Shown: positions 53,973 to 63,515 of the stretch, piece by piece | Layout: the number at the start of each line of letters is the position of its first letter | How positions within the stretch are numbered: position 1 is the stretch's first letter | Origin: Asticcacaulis solisilvae | Lineage (GTDB): Bacteria > Pseudomonadota > Alphaproteobacteria > Caulobacterales > Caulobacteraceae | Assembly: GCF_017875235.1 (NCBI RefSeq) | Contig: NZ_JAGGMI010000002.1 | Coordinates: 62,001-126,000 of the forward strand | Length of the DNA: 64,000 bases | Reading direction: 5' to 3' | Position numbers and translations under genes: made by a program | Notes under the pieces: model-generated | What the model saw: the letters and a program-made list of their open reading frames with translations, nothing else | Told to the model about the DNA's origin: nothing | The model's database searches: none

Positions 53973-55095
53973 AGTCACCTGCCTTGAGAAAACGTGCGGG
54001 ATTTTGCGGGCGGCTGTTGATCCACACTTCGTAATGAAGGTGGGTGCCGGTAGAACGTCCGGAATTGCCCATGGACGCGATGCGCTGGTCCACGGCGACG
54101 CGTTGGCCGGCGCGGACGCTGAAGGCGGCCAGGTGAGCGTAGCGCGTCTTGAAGCCGTTGCCATGATCGATTTCGACGCAGTTGCCATAGCCAGAGCGGA
54201 CGCCGACAAAGGCAACGACGCCGGGCGCCGTGGCATAGATGGGGGTGAGGTAGGCGCCGGAGAAGTCCTGGCCCTGGTGGAAGCGCGGCGTGCGGTTGAA
54301 CGGGTCGAAGCGGACGCCAAAGCCCGAGGTCGTACGCGTGCCGATGGTCGGCCGGCCGAACGGGATGCGTTCCGAATTGCGCTGCAGGCCGCGCATGTCG
54401 CTCAGGTCGTTGGCGGCGTTGGAAATGCGTTCGGCGAAGTCTTCATCGACGCCCAGTATGACCGACAGTGCCTTGGCGTCCTTGCCGGCCAGGGGCCCGG
54501 CCTGGCCGCCACCAGCGAAGGAGGCGGGGTTGAGGCCGGCGAGGCGGAAGGCCAGGCGCAGGCGCTCGGCGCGCGTTTTGGCGAAGACCTCGGCCTGGCT
54601 GATCATGCGTTCCTGTTCGGCGCGGATCGAATAGATGCGTTCGACGGGCGGCAGGTTCGCGTCAATGGGCGCCGGAGACAGCGCCGCAGCTGCGCCAGGT
54701 ACACCTTTGAAATCCTTAAGGACTTGCGCCAGTGCATTATGTCGCTTCTCAACTGTGTTGGCCAGGTCCTCCAGCGAGCCGGTATTGGCGTTGGCCTGCT
54801 GCATGGCCAGGTCGAGACGCGCCTGACGGTCAGCGATCCAGCGTTCCGACTGCGCCTTCATCATGCGCATCTGGTTTTCGGCGGAACTGCCTTGCGTGGT
54901 GGTGAAAAAGACTGCGAAGCTGGTCGAAACCAACAGCCAGCACAGTATGGCCGAGACGATCAGGAACAGGACGGCCTGCTTGCCCGTCGTCAGGACATGG
55001 CCATGGGTTTCGCCGCCGGAGCGAATATAGAGGTGACGTTCCGGGAAGACGCTTTCCGCAAGCTCCCCGACGCGCTTGAACAAGGATTTACTCAT
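53956..55095 (-). CDS. Membrane-anchored M23 peptidoglycan endopeptidase
   Basis: A 379-residue inner-membrane protein with a 40-residue cytoplasmic tail, one membrane helix (about 41-63), a coiled-coil periplasmic stem (about 70-150) and a C-terminal LytM/M23 domain. Zinc ligands are H273 and D277 (RFHQGQDFSG) and H354 (HLHYEV), with catalytic H352 and a supporting H in RYAHL. The set is complete, so it should cut cross-linked peptides. It overlaps the bactofilin gene, as in shape-determining bactofilin-M23 pairs (LmdC type) of related stalked bacteria. The start is ATG 55095 (GTG at 55098 also possible). Confidence 0.92.
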   Translation of the reverse strand: MSKSLFKRVGELAESVFPERHLYIRSGGETHGHVLTTGKQAVLFLIVSAILCWLLVSTSFAVFFTTTQGSSAENQMRMMKAQSERWIADRQARLDLAMQQANANTGSLEDLANTVEKRHNALAQVLKDFKGVPGAAAALSPAPIDANLPPVERIYSIRAEQERMISQAEVFAKTRAERLRLAFRLAGLNPASFAGGGQAGPLAGKDAKALSVILGVDEDFAERISNAANDLSDMRGLQRNSERIPFGRPTIGTRTTSGFGVRFDPFNRTPRFHQGQDFSGAYLTPIYATAPGVVAFVGVRSGYGNCVEIDHGNGFKTRYAHLAAFSVRAGQRVAVDQRIASMGNSGRSTGTHLHYEVWINSRPQNPARFLKAGDYVQQN

Positions 55096-55327
55096 CACCG
55101 CACCCTAAACCTTTTATTAAGTATGCATATGAGTACGAGACTGCGCAAGGCGTATGTTCCGAAGCGATTCGCGGGACCGGCGACTTATTCGCAAAAGGGG
55201 ATGAAAACAAATGCATCGACCGGTGTTGCATCGTCCTGACCAAGCCCTTGTCCCATTATGAAATTCTTAATTTGTCATTTTCAAGTTCGATGCCGCTAGC
55301 ATGGCTTTGTAACAAGGTTGTGACCGG

Positions 55328-55819
55328 TTAACCTTTCAGAGTTTGAAGCGCGGCAAGGACGTTTTCGACGTGTCCCTTGACGCGGATCTTGCGCCATTCC
55401 CGACGGATCAGGCCATCGGGGTCGATGATGAAGGTTGAGCGGTCGGTACCCATATACTGGCGGCCGTACAGCGACTTTTCGATCCATGATCCGAAGGCGG
55501 CGATCGTTTCGGTCGTTTCATCCGAGATCAGCGGCATCTTCAGGCCGTACTTGGTGATGAACTTGTCATGGTCCTTCAGGCTGTCCTTGGACAAACCATA
55601 AAGGCCCACGCCCATTTTGACGAATTCCGGCATGGCACCCGAGAAGGCGCACGCCTCCTTGGTGCAGGTTTCGGTGTCATCGGTCGGATAGAAGAAGATC
55701 ACCGTCCACCGGCCTTTCAACGACGCTTTCGAGACCTCGCCACCGCCGGAAACGGGCAGCGAAAAGTCCGGCGCGGGCCTTGGCTGAAAAGAAGTCGTGG
55801 ATACCGCGGGTTTTGCCAT
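55328..55819 (-). CDS. bcp: Bcp-type peroxiredoxin (thiol peroxidase)
   Basis: A 163-residue cytoplasmic peroxidase that reduces hydroperoxides. The peroxidatic Cys and its partner five residues later lie in DDTETCTKEACAFS. Other family marks are FFYPTDDTETC, YGLSKDSLKDH and GTDRSTFIIDPDGLI. TDDTETC differs slightly from the textbook PKDNTPGC, which is common in alphaproteobacterial members. Monocistronic, divergent from the large AsmA-like gene. Confidence 0.92.
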   Translation of the reverse strand: MAKPAVSTTSFQPRPAPDFSLPVSGGGEVSKASLKGRWTVIFFYPTDDTETCTKEACAFSGAMPEFVKMGVGLYGLSKDSLKDHDKFITKYGLKMPLISDETTETIAAFGSWIEKSLYGRQYMGTDRSTFIIDPDGLIRREWRKIRVKGHVENVLAALQTLKG

Positions 55820-56010
55820 AGGCTTGCCTTTGTTAAAATGTAAAAGTTTCCGATGAATCGGGAATTTTCCTCCTATCTTAACGCTGTTTTCCGGACAATC
55901 GTCTATGGTGCCTCACGACCTGTCCACAACCGGCGTCAGACCGGCGGGCAAATGCCAACAAGAATGATAAAAGAGTAACCGCTATTTCCGCCGTTTCGCC
56001 CGTCAAAAGC

Positions 56011-59000
56011 GTGCTTGCCGCCATCAGACGCCGCTATCGCCTGATCCTTTTGGGCGGCGTGGCCCTGTGCGTGATCGCGCTGGGCCTGCGGCTGTCGGCG
56101 GGTCCGATGCGCGTCGACGGGTTACGGCCTGTTCTGGCCGACCGGATCGAGGCGCACCTGCCCAATACACGCGCCAGCATCGGTCATCTCGATCTTGTCT
56201 GGTTCGGCGACGCCCGCGCCATCGGCTTCCGCTTCCAGAATCTGATCGTCCAGGACAGGCAGAACCGGGTGATCGTGCGCGCAGGGAAGCTGGAAACGGC
56301 CCTGGCGGCGGACAGTCTGCTGTTGATGCACTTCGCGCCGGCGCGCCTGACGGCCGAAGACTTCTTCGTGGCCGCCTCGGTCTCGCGCGAAGGCCGTTAT
56401 GACCTGGGCTACGAGGCCCACGGCAGCCCAGGCGCCGCAGGCCCGCTCGACAACTTCCTCTACGACCTGACCGGCCAGGAGACCTTGGGCCGTCCCGCCA
56501 GCTTCACCCGCCAACTGGCGGTCAAGAACGGCGAGTTCCATCTGCGCCAGCAAGGCACGGGCGTGCAATGGACGGCGAAGATCAACAATATCGACTTCAC
56601 CAAGCTGCGCGGCAAGCTGAACAGCCATATCAACCTGACCATCGCCGGCCCGGGTTCGGACGCCGCGATCCGCGCCGATGCCTCGGGCGAAGTCGGCCTG
56701 AAACGCGCCGTCATCACCGCCGATGTGCGCAATCTCAATCCGGCGCGCGTCTTCCCGTCGGCCGGGGTGACGCGTCACCTGGCCCTGGTCGACGCTCCCG
56801 TCAATGGCCGCGCGCGCATCGACTACAGCGCCCGGCGCGGATTCGAAGGCGCCTTCCTCGACCTGACCGCCGGCAAGGGGCATCTGACCCTGGGCGACGA
56901 AAAGCAGGTCTTCGACGGCGCCGACATCAAGGCGACCTATGCCTCGGCCAACCGCACGGTCGTCTTCAGGACCTTCAAGGTACAGGCGCACCTGCTCGAC
57001 ACCGACCTGCACGGCTGGGTGCAGATCCATCCCGAGGACAGAAAGGCGAGGCGCGACCTGGCCCTGACCTTCGACTTCGCCGGACCGCGCGTCACCGGCC
57101 GCCTGGCCGACGACTTCGCCCGCCAGACACTCACAAACGCCCATGTGCGCGGCAGCTTTACGCCTGCGAAACGCCAGTTCCGTTTCGACACGGCGACCGG
57201 CAGCCTGAACGGCGCGCCGCTGGAATCGCAAGGCCTGGTCTACACCGGCAGCGACGGTAAGCTGGGCGCCGACCTGACCGCCAAGATCAAGGGCCGCTTC
57301 ACCAAGGAGGAGGTCTTCGCCTTCTGGCCCGAAGACCTGTCGCACATCCTGCGCACCGACCTGATCGAACGCATAAGGGACGGCGACTTCGCCAATGCCG
57401 ACTTTGTCCTCAAGGTAAAGCCCGGCGAGTTCGGCAATCTCAGAGATGACAACTTGCGGCTCGATTTCGACTTCGCCAACGTCAAGCTGGGGACGCACGA
57501 TAAGCTGCCCGACGCCGAGGGGCTCAAGGGCCACGCGGTCCTGAAGGGCAACAGCTTCGCCATGGACGTCACCGAAGGCCGCATGGTCGAGGTGCACATG
57601 ACCAAGGGCGGGCTGCTGGTCCCCAGCTTCCACGACCGGTCGACGCAGACCCACATCTGGGTCGAAAGCGAAGGCGAGGCGGTCAAGGTCATCGAAGCCG
57701 TCGATCCGATCGCTGACGGCGAACTCAAGACAAACGGCCTGAACCGGGACCGCCTGCAGGGCCAGTCGCAGGTCCGGCTCGACATCACCTTCCCGACGCT
57801 GCGCAAGATTACCGACGAGAATTTCGGCCTGACTTTCGACGCGACGATCGCAGACGCCGGCATGAAACAGGCGGCGCTCGGCTGGGACCTAACTGGCGGG
57901 ACGTTGAAGGTGCGCGGCGACCTGCTGGCCAACAGCCTGGTGGTGGCGGGTCCTGCGCGCGTCGGCCCTTATCGCGGAGACATATCGTATCGCACCCAGT
58001 TCGTGCCCAAGGCCCAGACGATCGACTTCAAGGGCCAGTTCAACGCCGCCCAGTTCGGCGGCAGCCCGCGCGTGCCCGTTGCCATTACCGGACAGTTCGT
58101 CGTTCAGGACGGCAAGGGCAGGGGCAAGGTCGACGCCGACATCTTCCGCGGCGACGTCGACTGGACCAATGAAGGCTCGGACGACAAGAGCCGTCCGTCC
58201 CAGGTCAATATTTCCGGCGTCACCATTGCATCCGGCATGATCGCGCAAGGCCTGCCGATGTTCGAGCGCTTGAAGACAGAGACGCCGACGCAGATATCGC
58301 TTTTGCGCTCGGGCGATATCTGGAGCGGCGGCGTCGAGGCCGAGAGCCTGTCGGGCGATGTCGCCTATATCGACGGACAACTGCCGCGCCTGGTCTATCA
58401 GGCGACGATCACGCCGGACGAGGCGCGCCAACTGGGCTATGGCGCCCTGCCAGTCTTCAGCGAGTCGCGCCATCTGACGGTCAATGTGGCGCTCGACAGC
58501 GAGTCCAAGGAAGCGCTGATCAAGCTTGACGATATCAATGCCGTGCTGGGATGGTCGGAACAGGCGGGCTCGGACGAACTGCTGCGCCGGATCAATATGA
58601 AACTGCGTCCGCAGGACTGGGCGACGCTCGGCCTGCCCAAGGCCTTCTTCACGCCGGCGGCGCCCATCGACGTCACCGCCCTGTGGCAACAGACGCCGCA
58701 GAAACTCATTGGCCAGGTGAAGATGCTGGGCGAAACCATTGATTTCGATATGCCGACACGTGAGGCGCGCGCCCAGATCGACTATACGCTCCAGGTGCGC
58801 GGCACGGTCAGCGACTCGATATTGGCGGCACTCGGCTATTCGCAGGCGCCGGTGCAGATCAAGGGCAATCTCGGTTCGGTCTTCACACTCTACGACACGC
58901 CGGGCCATCCGGCGGCCATCGCCAATGTCGATGCGGCCAAGGCCGAACTGGGCGTGCGCGCCACCGACTGGATCAAGCCCGCCGGCGAGGCCGCCAATTT

Positions 59001-60165
59001 CAGCGTGTCCTTCGATGAGCAGAGCGTTGACGCCGGTAAGCGCGGGGGGGTCAACCTGTCGCGCATCTATGCCACCGGCGATCGCATCCGGATCGACGGC
59101 CGCGCCTCTTTCGGTGCTACGGGGGAACTGGAATTCGCCGATTTTTCAAACCTCTATCTGCGCAACTTCATCGACGTGACCTTCAAGAACTACGTCCTGC
59201 CGGAGCAGGGCATCAATGTCATGTCGATCAGCGGCAAGCAACTTGACCTGCGGCCGTGGCTGGAGAAGGAGCGCGACAGGGCCACTGAACCCGCTGAGGA
59301 GGCGCAGGCCCCAACGACTGCCCCAGCGACTAACCAAGGGACGGCAAAGACGCCGACCCATTTCGTCGTCGATCTCGATAGCCTGCAGACCTCGGCCGAC
59401 GGCGCCTTTACCGACGTCAAGCTGGACCTTACCTGGGACGGGTTGAGCGGCCTCGACGGGCAGGGCACGGCGCACCTGATCGGCAATGCGCCGGTCGCCA
59501 TCGCCTTCCAGTCGCAAGGCGCCTACAGCCTGTTCAACCTGCGCACCAACGACTTCGGCAACCTTTTGCGCACCTATGGCGGCGTGCGCAACGTCTATGG
59601 CGGCAAGGCCGAAATGACCGGCGCCTATATGGACGGCCAGGTCGATGCCCGCATCGCCGGCGAGAATATCCGCGTCAAGCAGATCCCCGTGCTGGCGCAG
59701 CTTTTGACCGTCGCCTCGATGACCGGCCTGAACGACACGCTGACCGGCGAAGGCATCGCCTTTACCGACTTCGAATTCCCGGTGCGCTATCGCGGCGACA
59801 CGCTGTTCGTACGCAACGGCTGGGCCAAGGGCAAGGCGCTGGGCATCAATGTCTGGGGCACGACCGATATCGGCGACAAGACGATGACGCTGAACGGCAC
59901 GCTGATCCCGGCCTACCGGATCAATGCTTTGTTCGGGGACGTCAAGTCGAACGGCCTGGGCCTGGTCGGCATTAAGTACGACGTCAAAGGCCCGGCAAAG
60001 GCGCCGCAGGTCGGCGTCGATCCTTTGTCGGTCATCATGCCGGGCTTTATCAAGGTCTGGGAAAACGACCAGCGCAAGGACCCGATCGCGCCTTTGGATT
60101 TGCCGGAGACGAAGGAGGCCGTGCGCGCCTTGCGGAACAAGACGGCCGACCTGGCGGTGAATTAA
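56011..60165 (+). CDS. Large AsmA-like/DUF3971 envelope protein (YhdP-like)
   Basis: A 1384-residue protein with one N-terminal membrane helix (about residues 11-28) and a very long periplasmic part rich in beta strands. An N-terminal DUF3971-like region (HLPNTRASIGHLDLVWFGDA) and a C-terminal AsmA-like domain (VRNVYGGKAEMTGAYMDGQV, LGLVGIKYDVKGPAKAPQVG) mark it as a YhdP/TamB-type bridge protein that probably moves lipid to the outer membrane. The start is GTG 56011 with no clear ribosome site; upstream codons contain no better candidate. Monocistronic, divergent from bcp. Confidence 0.88.
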   Translation: MLAAIRRRYRLILLGGVALCVIALGLRLSAGPMRVDGLRPVLADRIEAHLPNTRASIGHLDLVWFGDARAIGFRFQNLIVQDRQNRVIVRAGKLETALAADSLLLMHFAPARLTAEDFFVAASVSREGRYDLGYEAHGSPGAAGPLDNFLYDLTGQETLGRPASFTRQLAVKNGEFHLRQQGTGVQWTAKINNIDFTKLRGKLNSHINLTIAGPGSDAAIRADASGEVGLKRAVITADVRNLNPARVFPSAGVTRHLALVDAPVNGRARIDYSARRGFEGAFLDLTAGKGHLTLGDEKQVFDGADIKATYASANRTVVFRTFKVQAHLLDTDLHGWVQIHPEDRKARRDLALTFDFAGPRVTGRLADDFARQTLTNAHVRGSFTPAKRQFRFDTATGSLNGAPLESQGLVYTGSDGKLGADLTAKIKGRFTKEEVFAFWPEDLSHILRTDLIERIRDGDFANADFVLKVKPGEFGNLRDDNLRLDFDFANVKLGTHDKLPDAEGLKGHAVLKGNSFAMDVTEGRMVEVHMTKGGLLVPSFHDRSTQTHIWVESEGEAVKVIEAVDPIADGELKTNGLNRDRLQGQSQVRLDITFPTLRKITDENFGLTFDATIADAGMKQAALGWDLTGGTLKVRGDLLANSLVVAGPARVGPYRGDISYRTQFVPKAQTIDFKGQFNAAQFGGSPRVPVAITGQFVVQDGKGRGKVDADIFRGDVDWTNEGSDDKSRPSQVNISGVTIASGMIAQGLPMFERLKTETPTQISLLRSGDIWSGGVEAESLSGDVAYIDGQLPRLVYQATITPDEARQLGYGALPVFSESRHLTVNVALDSESKEALIKLDDINAVLGWSEQAGSDELLRRINMKLRPQDWATLGLPKAFFTPAAPIDVTALWQQTPQKLIGQVKMLGETIDFDMPTREARAQIDYTLQVRGTVSDSILAALGYSQAPVQIKGNLGSVFTLYDTPGHPAAIANVDAAKAELGVRATDWIKPAGEAANFSVSFDEQSVDAGKRGGVNLSRIYATGDRIRIDGRASFGATGELEFADFSNLYLRNFIDVTFKNYVLPEQGINVMSISGKQLDLRPWLEKERDRATEPAEEAQAPTTAPATNQGTAKTPTHFVVDLDSLQTSADGAFTDVKLDLTWDGLSGLDGQGTAHLIGNAPVAIAFQSQGAYSLFNLRTNDFGNLLRTYGGVRNVYGGKAEMTGAYMDGQVDARIAGENIRVKQIPVLAQLLTVASMTGLNDTLTGEGIAFTDFEFPVRYRGDTLFVRNGWAKGKALGINVWGTTDIGDKTMTLNGTLIPAYRINALFGDVKSNGLGLVGIKYDVKGPAKAPQVGVDPLSVIMPGFIKVWENDQRKDPIAPLDLPETKEAVRALRNKTADLAVN

Positions 60166-60175
60166 GGTAAGATTC

Positions 60176-60500
60176 AACCACGAACGACACGAACAACCAC
60201 GAACTTTGTGTGTCAGCTCGACAGCCGTTGCCGGTGGCTGCCCGCCTAAGGGAATCCACAGGTGCACACAGATAGGCACAGATGATCCGAGGTCGGGACA
60301 TCGACCATGGCTACCGGCATACACGCTCGACGGCGCAAAGCGCCGTCAATCCCTGAGACTGGTATCGCGCCTGACGGGCCGCTTGCACGGCATATCTGTG
60401 CTTATCTGTGTGCATCTGTGGATTCCCTGACTCAACACGCCAAGGGCACCATCTCACCGCAGATACTCAGCGTTCGTGTCTGTTCGTGTGGTTCGTGGTT
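60176..60500. repeat. Nested double inverted repeat (outer AACCACGAAC arms)
   Basis: Outer arms of about 29 bases begin AACCACGAACGACACGAAC (60176-60204) and are mirrored at 60472-60500 (GTTCGTGTCTGTTCG...GGTT). Another complete inverted-repeat element (60249-60428) sits inside. The outer arms are themselves made of near-repeats of CACGAAC. No coding capacity; fills the 365-base gap between the AsmA-like gene and tyrS. Confidence 0.8.
60249..60428. repeat. MITE-like element with 35-bp terminal inverted repeats
   Basis: Arms 60249-60283 and 60394-60428 are inverted copies with two mismatches in 35, built of CACAGAT and CACACAGATA units. A short palindrome GACGGCG-CAAA-GCGCCGTC lies inside. 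It is the same family as 33213-33378, both in arm composition and interior. Confidence 0.85.
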
Positions 60501-60530
60501 ATTACTTAAACCCGAACCACACACTCAGCA

Positions 60531-61790
60531 CTAGACCGGCTTGACCAGGACGATCTTCTTCTTACCCTGGGCGACCTTGATGACGCCTTCCGCATTGAGA
60601 TCGGCCTTGGTGACCAGCTGGTTGCCGTCACTGATCGCCACGTCGTTGACACGCAGACCTCCGCCCTGGGCCAGACGGCGTGCTTCACCGTTCGACTGGG
60701 TCAGGCCGATGCGCGTCGTCAGGGCTGCCAGCATGATGCCTTCGGCCAGTTCCGCCGCCGGCACTTCGACGGTCGGCAGGTCGGCCGACAATACGCCTTG
60801 CTCAAACGCCTTTTGGGCCGTGTCGCGCGCGGTCGCGGAGGCTTCAGCGCCGTGAACCATCTTGGTCGCTTCGTCGGCGAGAATCTTCTTGGCCTCGTTG
60901 ATCTCGGCGCCTTCAAGCTTCTCAAGCCGGGCGATCTCATCGAGCGGCAGGGCGGTGAACAGGCGCAGGAACTTGCCGACATCGGCGTCTTCGGTGTTAC
61001 GCCAGTACTGCCAGTAGTCGTAGGGGCTCAAAGCATCGGCGTTGAGCCACACCGCGCCGCCGACCGTCTTGCCCATCTTGGCGCCCGAAGCGGTCGTCAA
61101 AAGCGGCGAGGTCAGGCCGAAGGCGGCCTTGGTGTTCATGCGGCGCGTCAGTTCGACGCCATTGACGATATTACCCCACTGGTCCGAACCACCCATCTGC
61201 AGGACGCAGTTATAGGTGCTGTTCAGTTCGCGGAAGTCGACCGCCTGCATCAGCATGTAGTTGAATTCCAGGAAGGTCATCGGCTGTTCGCGTTCCAGCC
61301 GCAGCTTGACCGAATCGAAGGTCATCATGCGGTTGATGGTGAAGTGCGTGCCGAAGGTGCGCAGGAACTCGATATAGCCGAACTGCGACAGCCAGTCGTC
61401 GTTATTGACCATGATGGCGTCATTACCGCCGTCGCCGAAGGTCAGGAAGTTCGAGAAGACCGACTTGATGCCGTCCATGTTCGACTGGATCTGCTCGTCG
61501 GTCAGGAGCGGACGTTGCGTGTCCTTGAAGGTCGGGTCGCCGACCTTGGTCGTTCCGCCGCCCATGAGCACGATCGGCTTGTGGCCGGTCTGCTGCAGCC
61601 AGTAGAGCAGCATGATCTGCACCAGGTGACCGGCGTGCAATGACGACGCCGTGGCGTCATAGCCGATATATCCCGTGATCATCCCGGCCGACGCCAGCGT
61701 GTCGAGCGCCTCGGCGTCGGTGCACTGATGGATGAAGCCACGCTCAGACAGCGTGCGCAGGAAGTCGGATTTGAAGCTTTGCTCGGTCAT
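60531..61790 (-). CDS. tyrS: Tyrosyl-tRNA synthetase
   Basis: A 419-residue class I synthetase. The HIGH-type motif is LHAGH (51-55), the KMSKS-type motif is KMGKT near residue 239, and tyrosine-site residues lie in YIGYDAT and [11 protein letters not shown], with [20 protein letters not shown]-terminal S4-like RNA-binding domain (about 350-419, [15 protein letters not shown]) completes the bacterial form. ATG 61790 is the family start; the longer frame upstream overlaps anmK on the other strand and is rejected. Divergent from anmK. Confidence 0.97.
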   Translation of the reverse strand: MTEQSFKSDFLRTLSERGFIHQCTDAEALDTLASAGMITGYIGYDATASSLHAGHLVQIMLLYWLQQTGHKPIVLMGGGTTKVGDPTFKDTQRPLLTDEQIQSNMDGIKSVFSNFLTFGDGGNDAIMVNNDDWLSQFGYIEFLRTFGTHFTINRMMTFDSVKLRLEREQPMTFLEFNYMLMQAVDFRELNSTYNCVLQMGGSDQWGNIVNGVELTRRMNTKAAFGLTSPLLTTASGAKMGKTVGGAVWLNADALSPYDYWQYWRNTEDADVGKFLRLFTALPLDEIARLEKLEGAEINEAKKILADEATKMVHGAEASATARDTAQKAFEQGVLSADLPTVEVPAAELAEGIMLAALTTRIGLTQSNGEARRLAQGGGLRVNDVAISDGNQLVTKADLNAEGVIKVAQGKKKIVLVKPV

Positions 61791-61872
61791 GATTTGGGTG
61801 CAGTATGAAATAGAAAAGGGGTGCTGTGTGACCCCGCCATCCGTCACAGTCAAGAGTGCGCAGGGAAATGTC

Positions 61873-63006
61873 ATGAAAGTTTTGGGTTTTATGACCGGAA
61901 CGTCACTCGACGGCATCGATATGGCGATCATCGATACCGACGGTGAATCCCAGCTCGTCTTTGGGCCGTGGGCGGAAATGCCGATGCCGCCGGAGACGCG
62001 CGCCCTTCTGGAAAACACAGTCAAGGCGGCGCTGCAATGGCCGCGCGGCGCGGCCGAGCCCGCGATTTTCGCCGAAGCGCGAACCGCCCTGGTCGACTGG
62101 CACGTGTCGGCGTCGGCGGCTTTTCTGAAATCGAACGACCTCTCTTACAGCGACCTCGACGCCATTGGCGTTCACGGCCAGACCGTGCTGCACGAACGCC
62201 CGCGCAATGGCGTGCCCGGCCGGACGGTTCAACTCTTTGACGGCCAGGCGTTTGCCGATGCGGTGGGCGTGACCGTCGTCTGCGACTTCCGCCAGGCCGA
62301 TATCCAGGCGGGCGGGGAGGCGGCGCCGCTGGCGCCCGTCTATCACCGTGCCTTGGTGCAGAAGGGGGGCCTTGATCTGCCGGTTGTCGTCGTCAATCTC
62401 GGCGGGGTCGCCAATATCACGCTGATCGATGAAAACCTCAACCTGACGGCGCTCGATACCGGACCGGCCAACGGGCTGATGGACCAGTGGATGCGCCGCC
62501 ACGGCCGGGGCGATTTCGACCACGAAGGCCGCATCGCGGCAGCGGGCAAGGTCCACGCCGATATCGTCTCGGCCTACATGGCGCATCCCTATTTCAAGGC
62601 CGTCGCGCCAAAGTCGCTCGACCGCTACGATTTTACGCTGGATGCCGTGGCTAATCTCTCCTGCGAAGACGGCATGGCCACCTTGAGCGCCTTTACCCTG
62701 GCAAGCCTGCTGGCGGGCATCAACGCCGTTGGCGCGCAGCCAAAATCGGTCATCCTGGCCGGTGGCGGGCGCCACAATGCTTTCCTCGTCGGCCAGATTC
62801 GCGATGCGCTTTCGCCGGCCCAGGTCGTGCTTGCCGAGGATTTGGGCTGGCGCGGCGGGGCCATCGAGGCCGAAGCCTTCGCCTATATGGCGGCGCGGTC
62901 GCTGAAGGGCCTGCCGATCTCCTTCCCCGGCACGACGGGCGTAAAAGCGCCGCTGACGGGTGGCAAGGCAAGCTATCCGAAGCGTACACAGTCCATGGCA
63001 AGCTGA
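61873..63006 (+). CDS. anmK: 1,6-anhydro-N-acetylmuramic acid kinase
   Basis: A 377-residue ASKHA-fold kinase that cleaves and phosphorylates anhydroMurNAc to MurNAc-6-phosphate in cell-wall recycling. Motifs: [15 protein letters not shown] (phosphate loop), [29 protein letters not shown] (catalytic Asp in FRQAD), [25 protein letters not shown] and [16 protein letters not shown] 61873 is preceded by AGGG and gives the standard N-terminus. Divergent from tyrS, an adjacency found in many proteobacteria. Confidence 0.96.
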   Translation: MKVLGFMTGTSLDGIDMAIIDTDGESQLVFGPWAEMPMPPETRALLENTVKAALQWPRGAAEPAIFAEARTALVDWHVSASAAFLKSNDLSYSDLDAIGVHGQTVLHERPRNGVPGRTVQLFDGQAFADAVGVTVVCDFRQADIQAGGEAAPLAPVYHRALVQKGGLDLPVVVVNLGGVANITLIDENLNLTALDTGPANGLMDQWMRRHGRGDFDHEGRIAAAGKVHADIVSAYMAHPYFKAVAPKSLDRYDFTLDAVANLSCEDGMATLSAFTLASLLAGINAVGAQPKSVILAGGGRHNAFLVGQIRDALSPAQVVLAEDLGWRGGAIEAEAFAYMAARSLKGLPISFPGTTGVKAPLTGGKASYPKRTQSMAS

Positions 63007-63016
63007 AGAGGGCACC

Positions 63017-63457
63017 ATGAAAACGCGTATCCTGTTGATCGCCACCGTTTGCCTGTCGGCCTGTTCGCCGCAAACCGACAAGGACACGGACAGCGCGTCG
63101 GCGTCGGTGTCTGAAACCGCTTCGATCGCCGCCCCATCCAGCGCCGCGCCGGCAGCTTCCGTGGCCGCGACACTGCCGGCGGCCTTTGTCGGCAAGTGGG
63201 ATGCTCCACCCAAGCCATGCAGCACGTCTTATCGCGCCGAAATGCAGCTCGACATTACCCCGACCGCTTTGAGCTATTTCGAAAGTGGCGGCAGGGTGAA
63301 GAGCGTCAAGGTCAACAGCCCGACCGACGTCGTGGCCGACCTGGCCATGTCCGGCGAGGGCGAAACCTGGGAAAAGTCGATACACATGGTCTTGACCGAT
63401 GACGGGACCCTGACCATCGATGCGGGCGAGGGCGGCGTCCGCGTCCGCTGCCCGTAA
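63017..63457 (+). CDS. Small lipoprotein of unknown function
   Basis: A 146-residue lipoprotein. The signal peptide (MKTRILLIATVCLSAC) ends at a clear lipobox LSAC, Cys16. A Ser/Ala-rich linker (about 20-55) leads into a small domain of about 90 residues starting VGKWDAPPKPCSTSY, with strands resembling a lipocalin-like or copper-resistance-type fold, and ending RVRCP. It contains two cysteines in the domain that could pair. It begins 10 bases after anmK and is probably in the same operon. The role is not known. Confidence 0.8.
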   Translation: MKTRILLIATVCLSACSPQTDKDTDSASASVSETASIAAPSSAAPAASVAATLPAAFVGKWDAPPKPCSTSYRAEMQLDITPTALSYFESGGRVKSVKVNSPTDVVADLAMSGEGETWEKSIHMVLTDDGTLTIDAGEGGVRVRCP

Positions 63458-63477
63458 CCGCTTGCCATCCTCTCCAG

Positions 63478-63507
63478 CCATGATAGTCACATAAGCGACT
63501 ATTATGG
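63478..63507 (+). promoter_or_regulatory. Imperfect palindrome overlapping a ribosome-binding region
   Basis: CCATGATAGTC (63478-63488) and GACTATTATGG (63497-63507) are inverted copies with one mismatch, eight bases apart, ending next to the GGAGA of the following gene. It could be a repressor operator or an RNA hairpin. Confidence 0.4.
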
Positions 63508-63515
63508 AGAAAATC

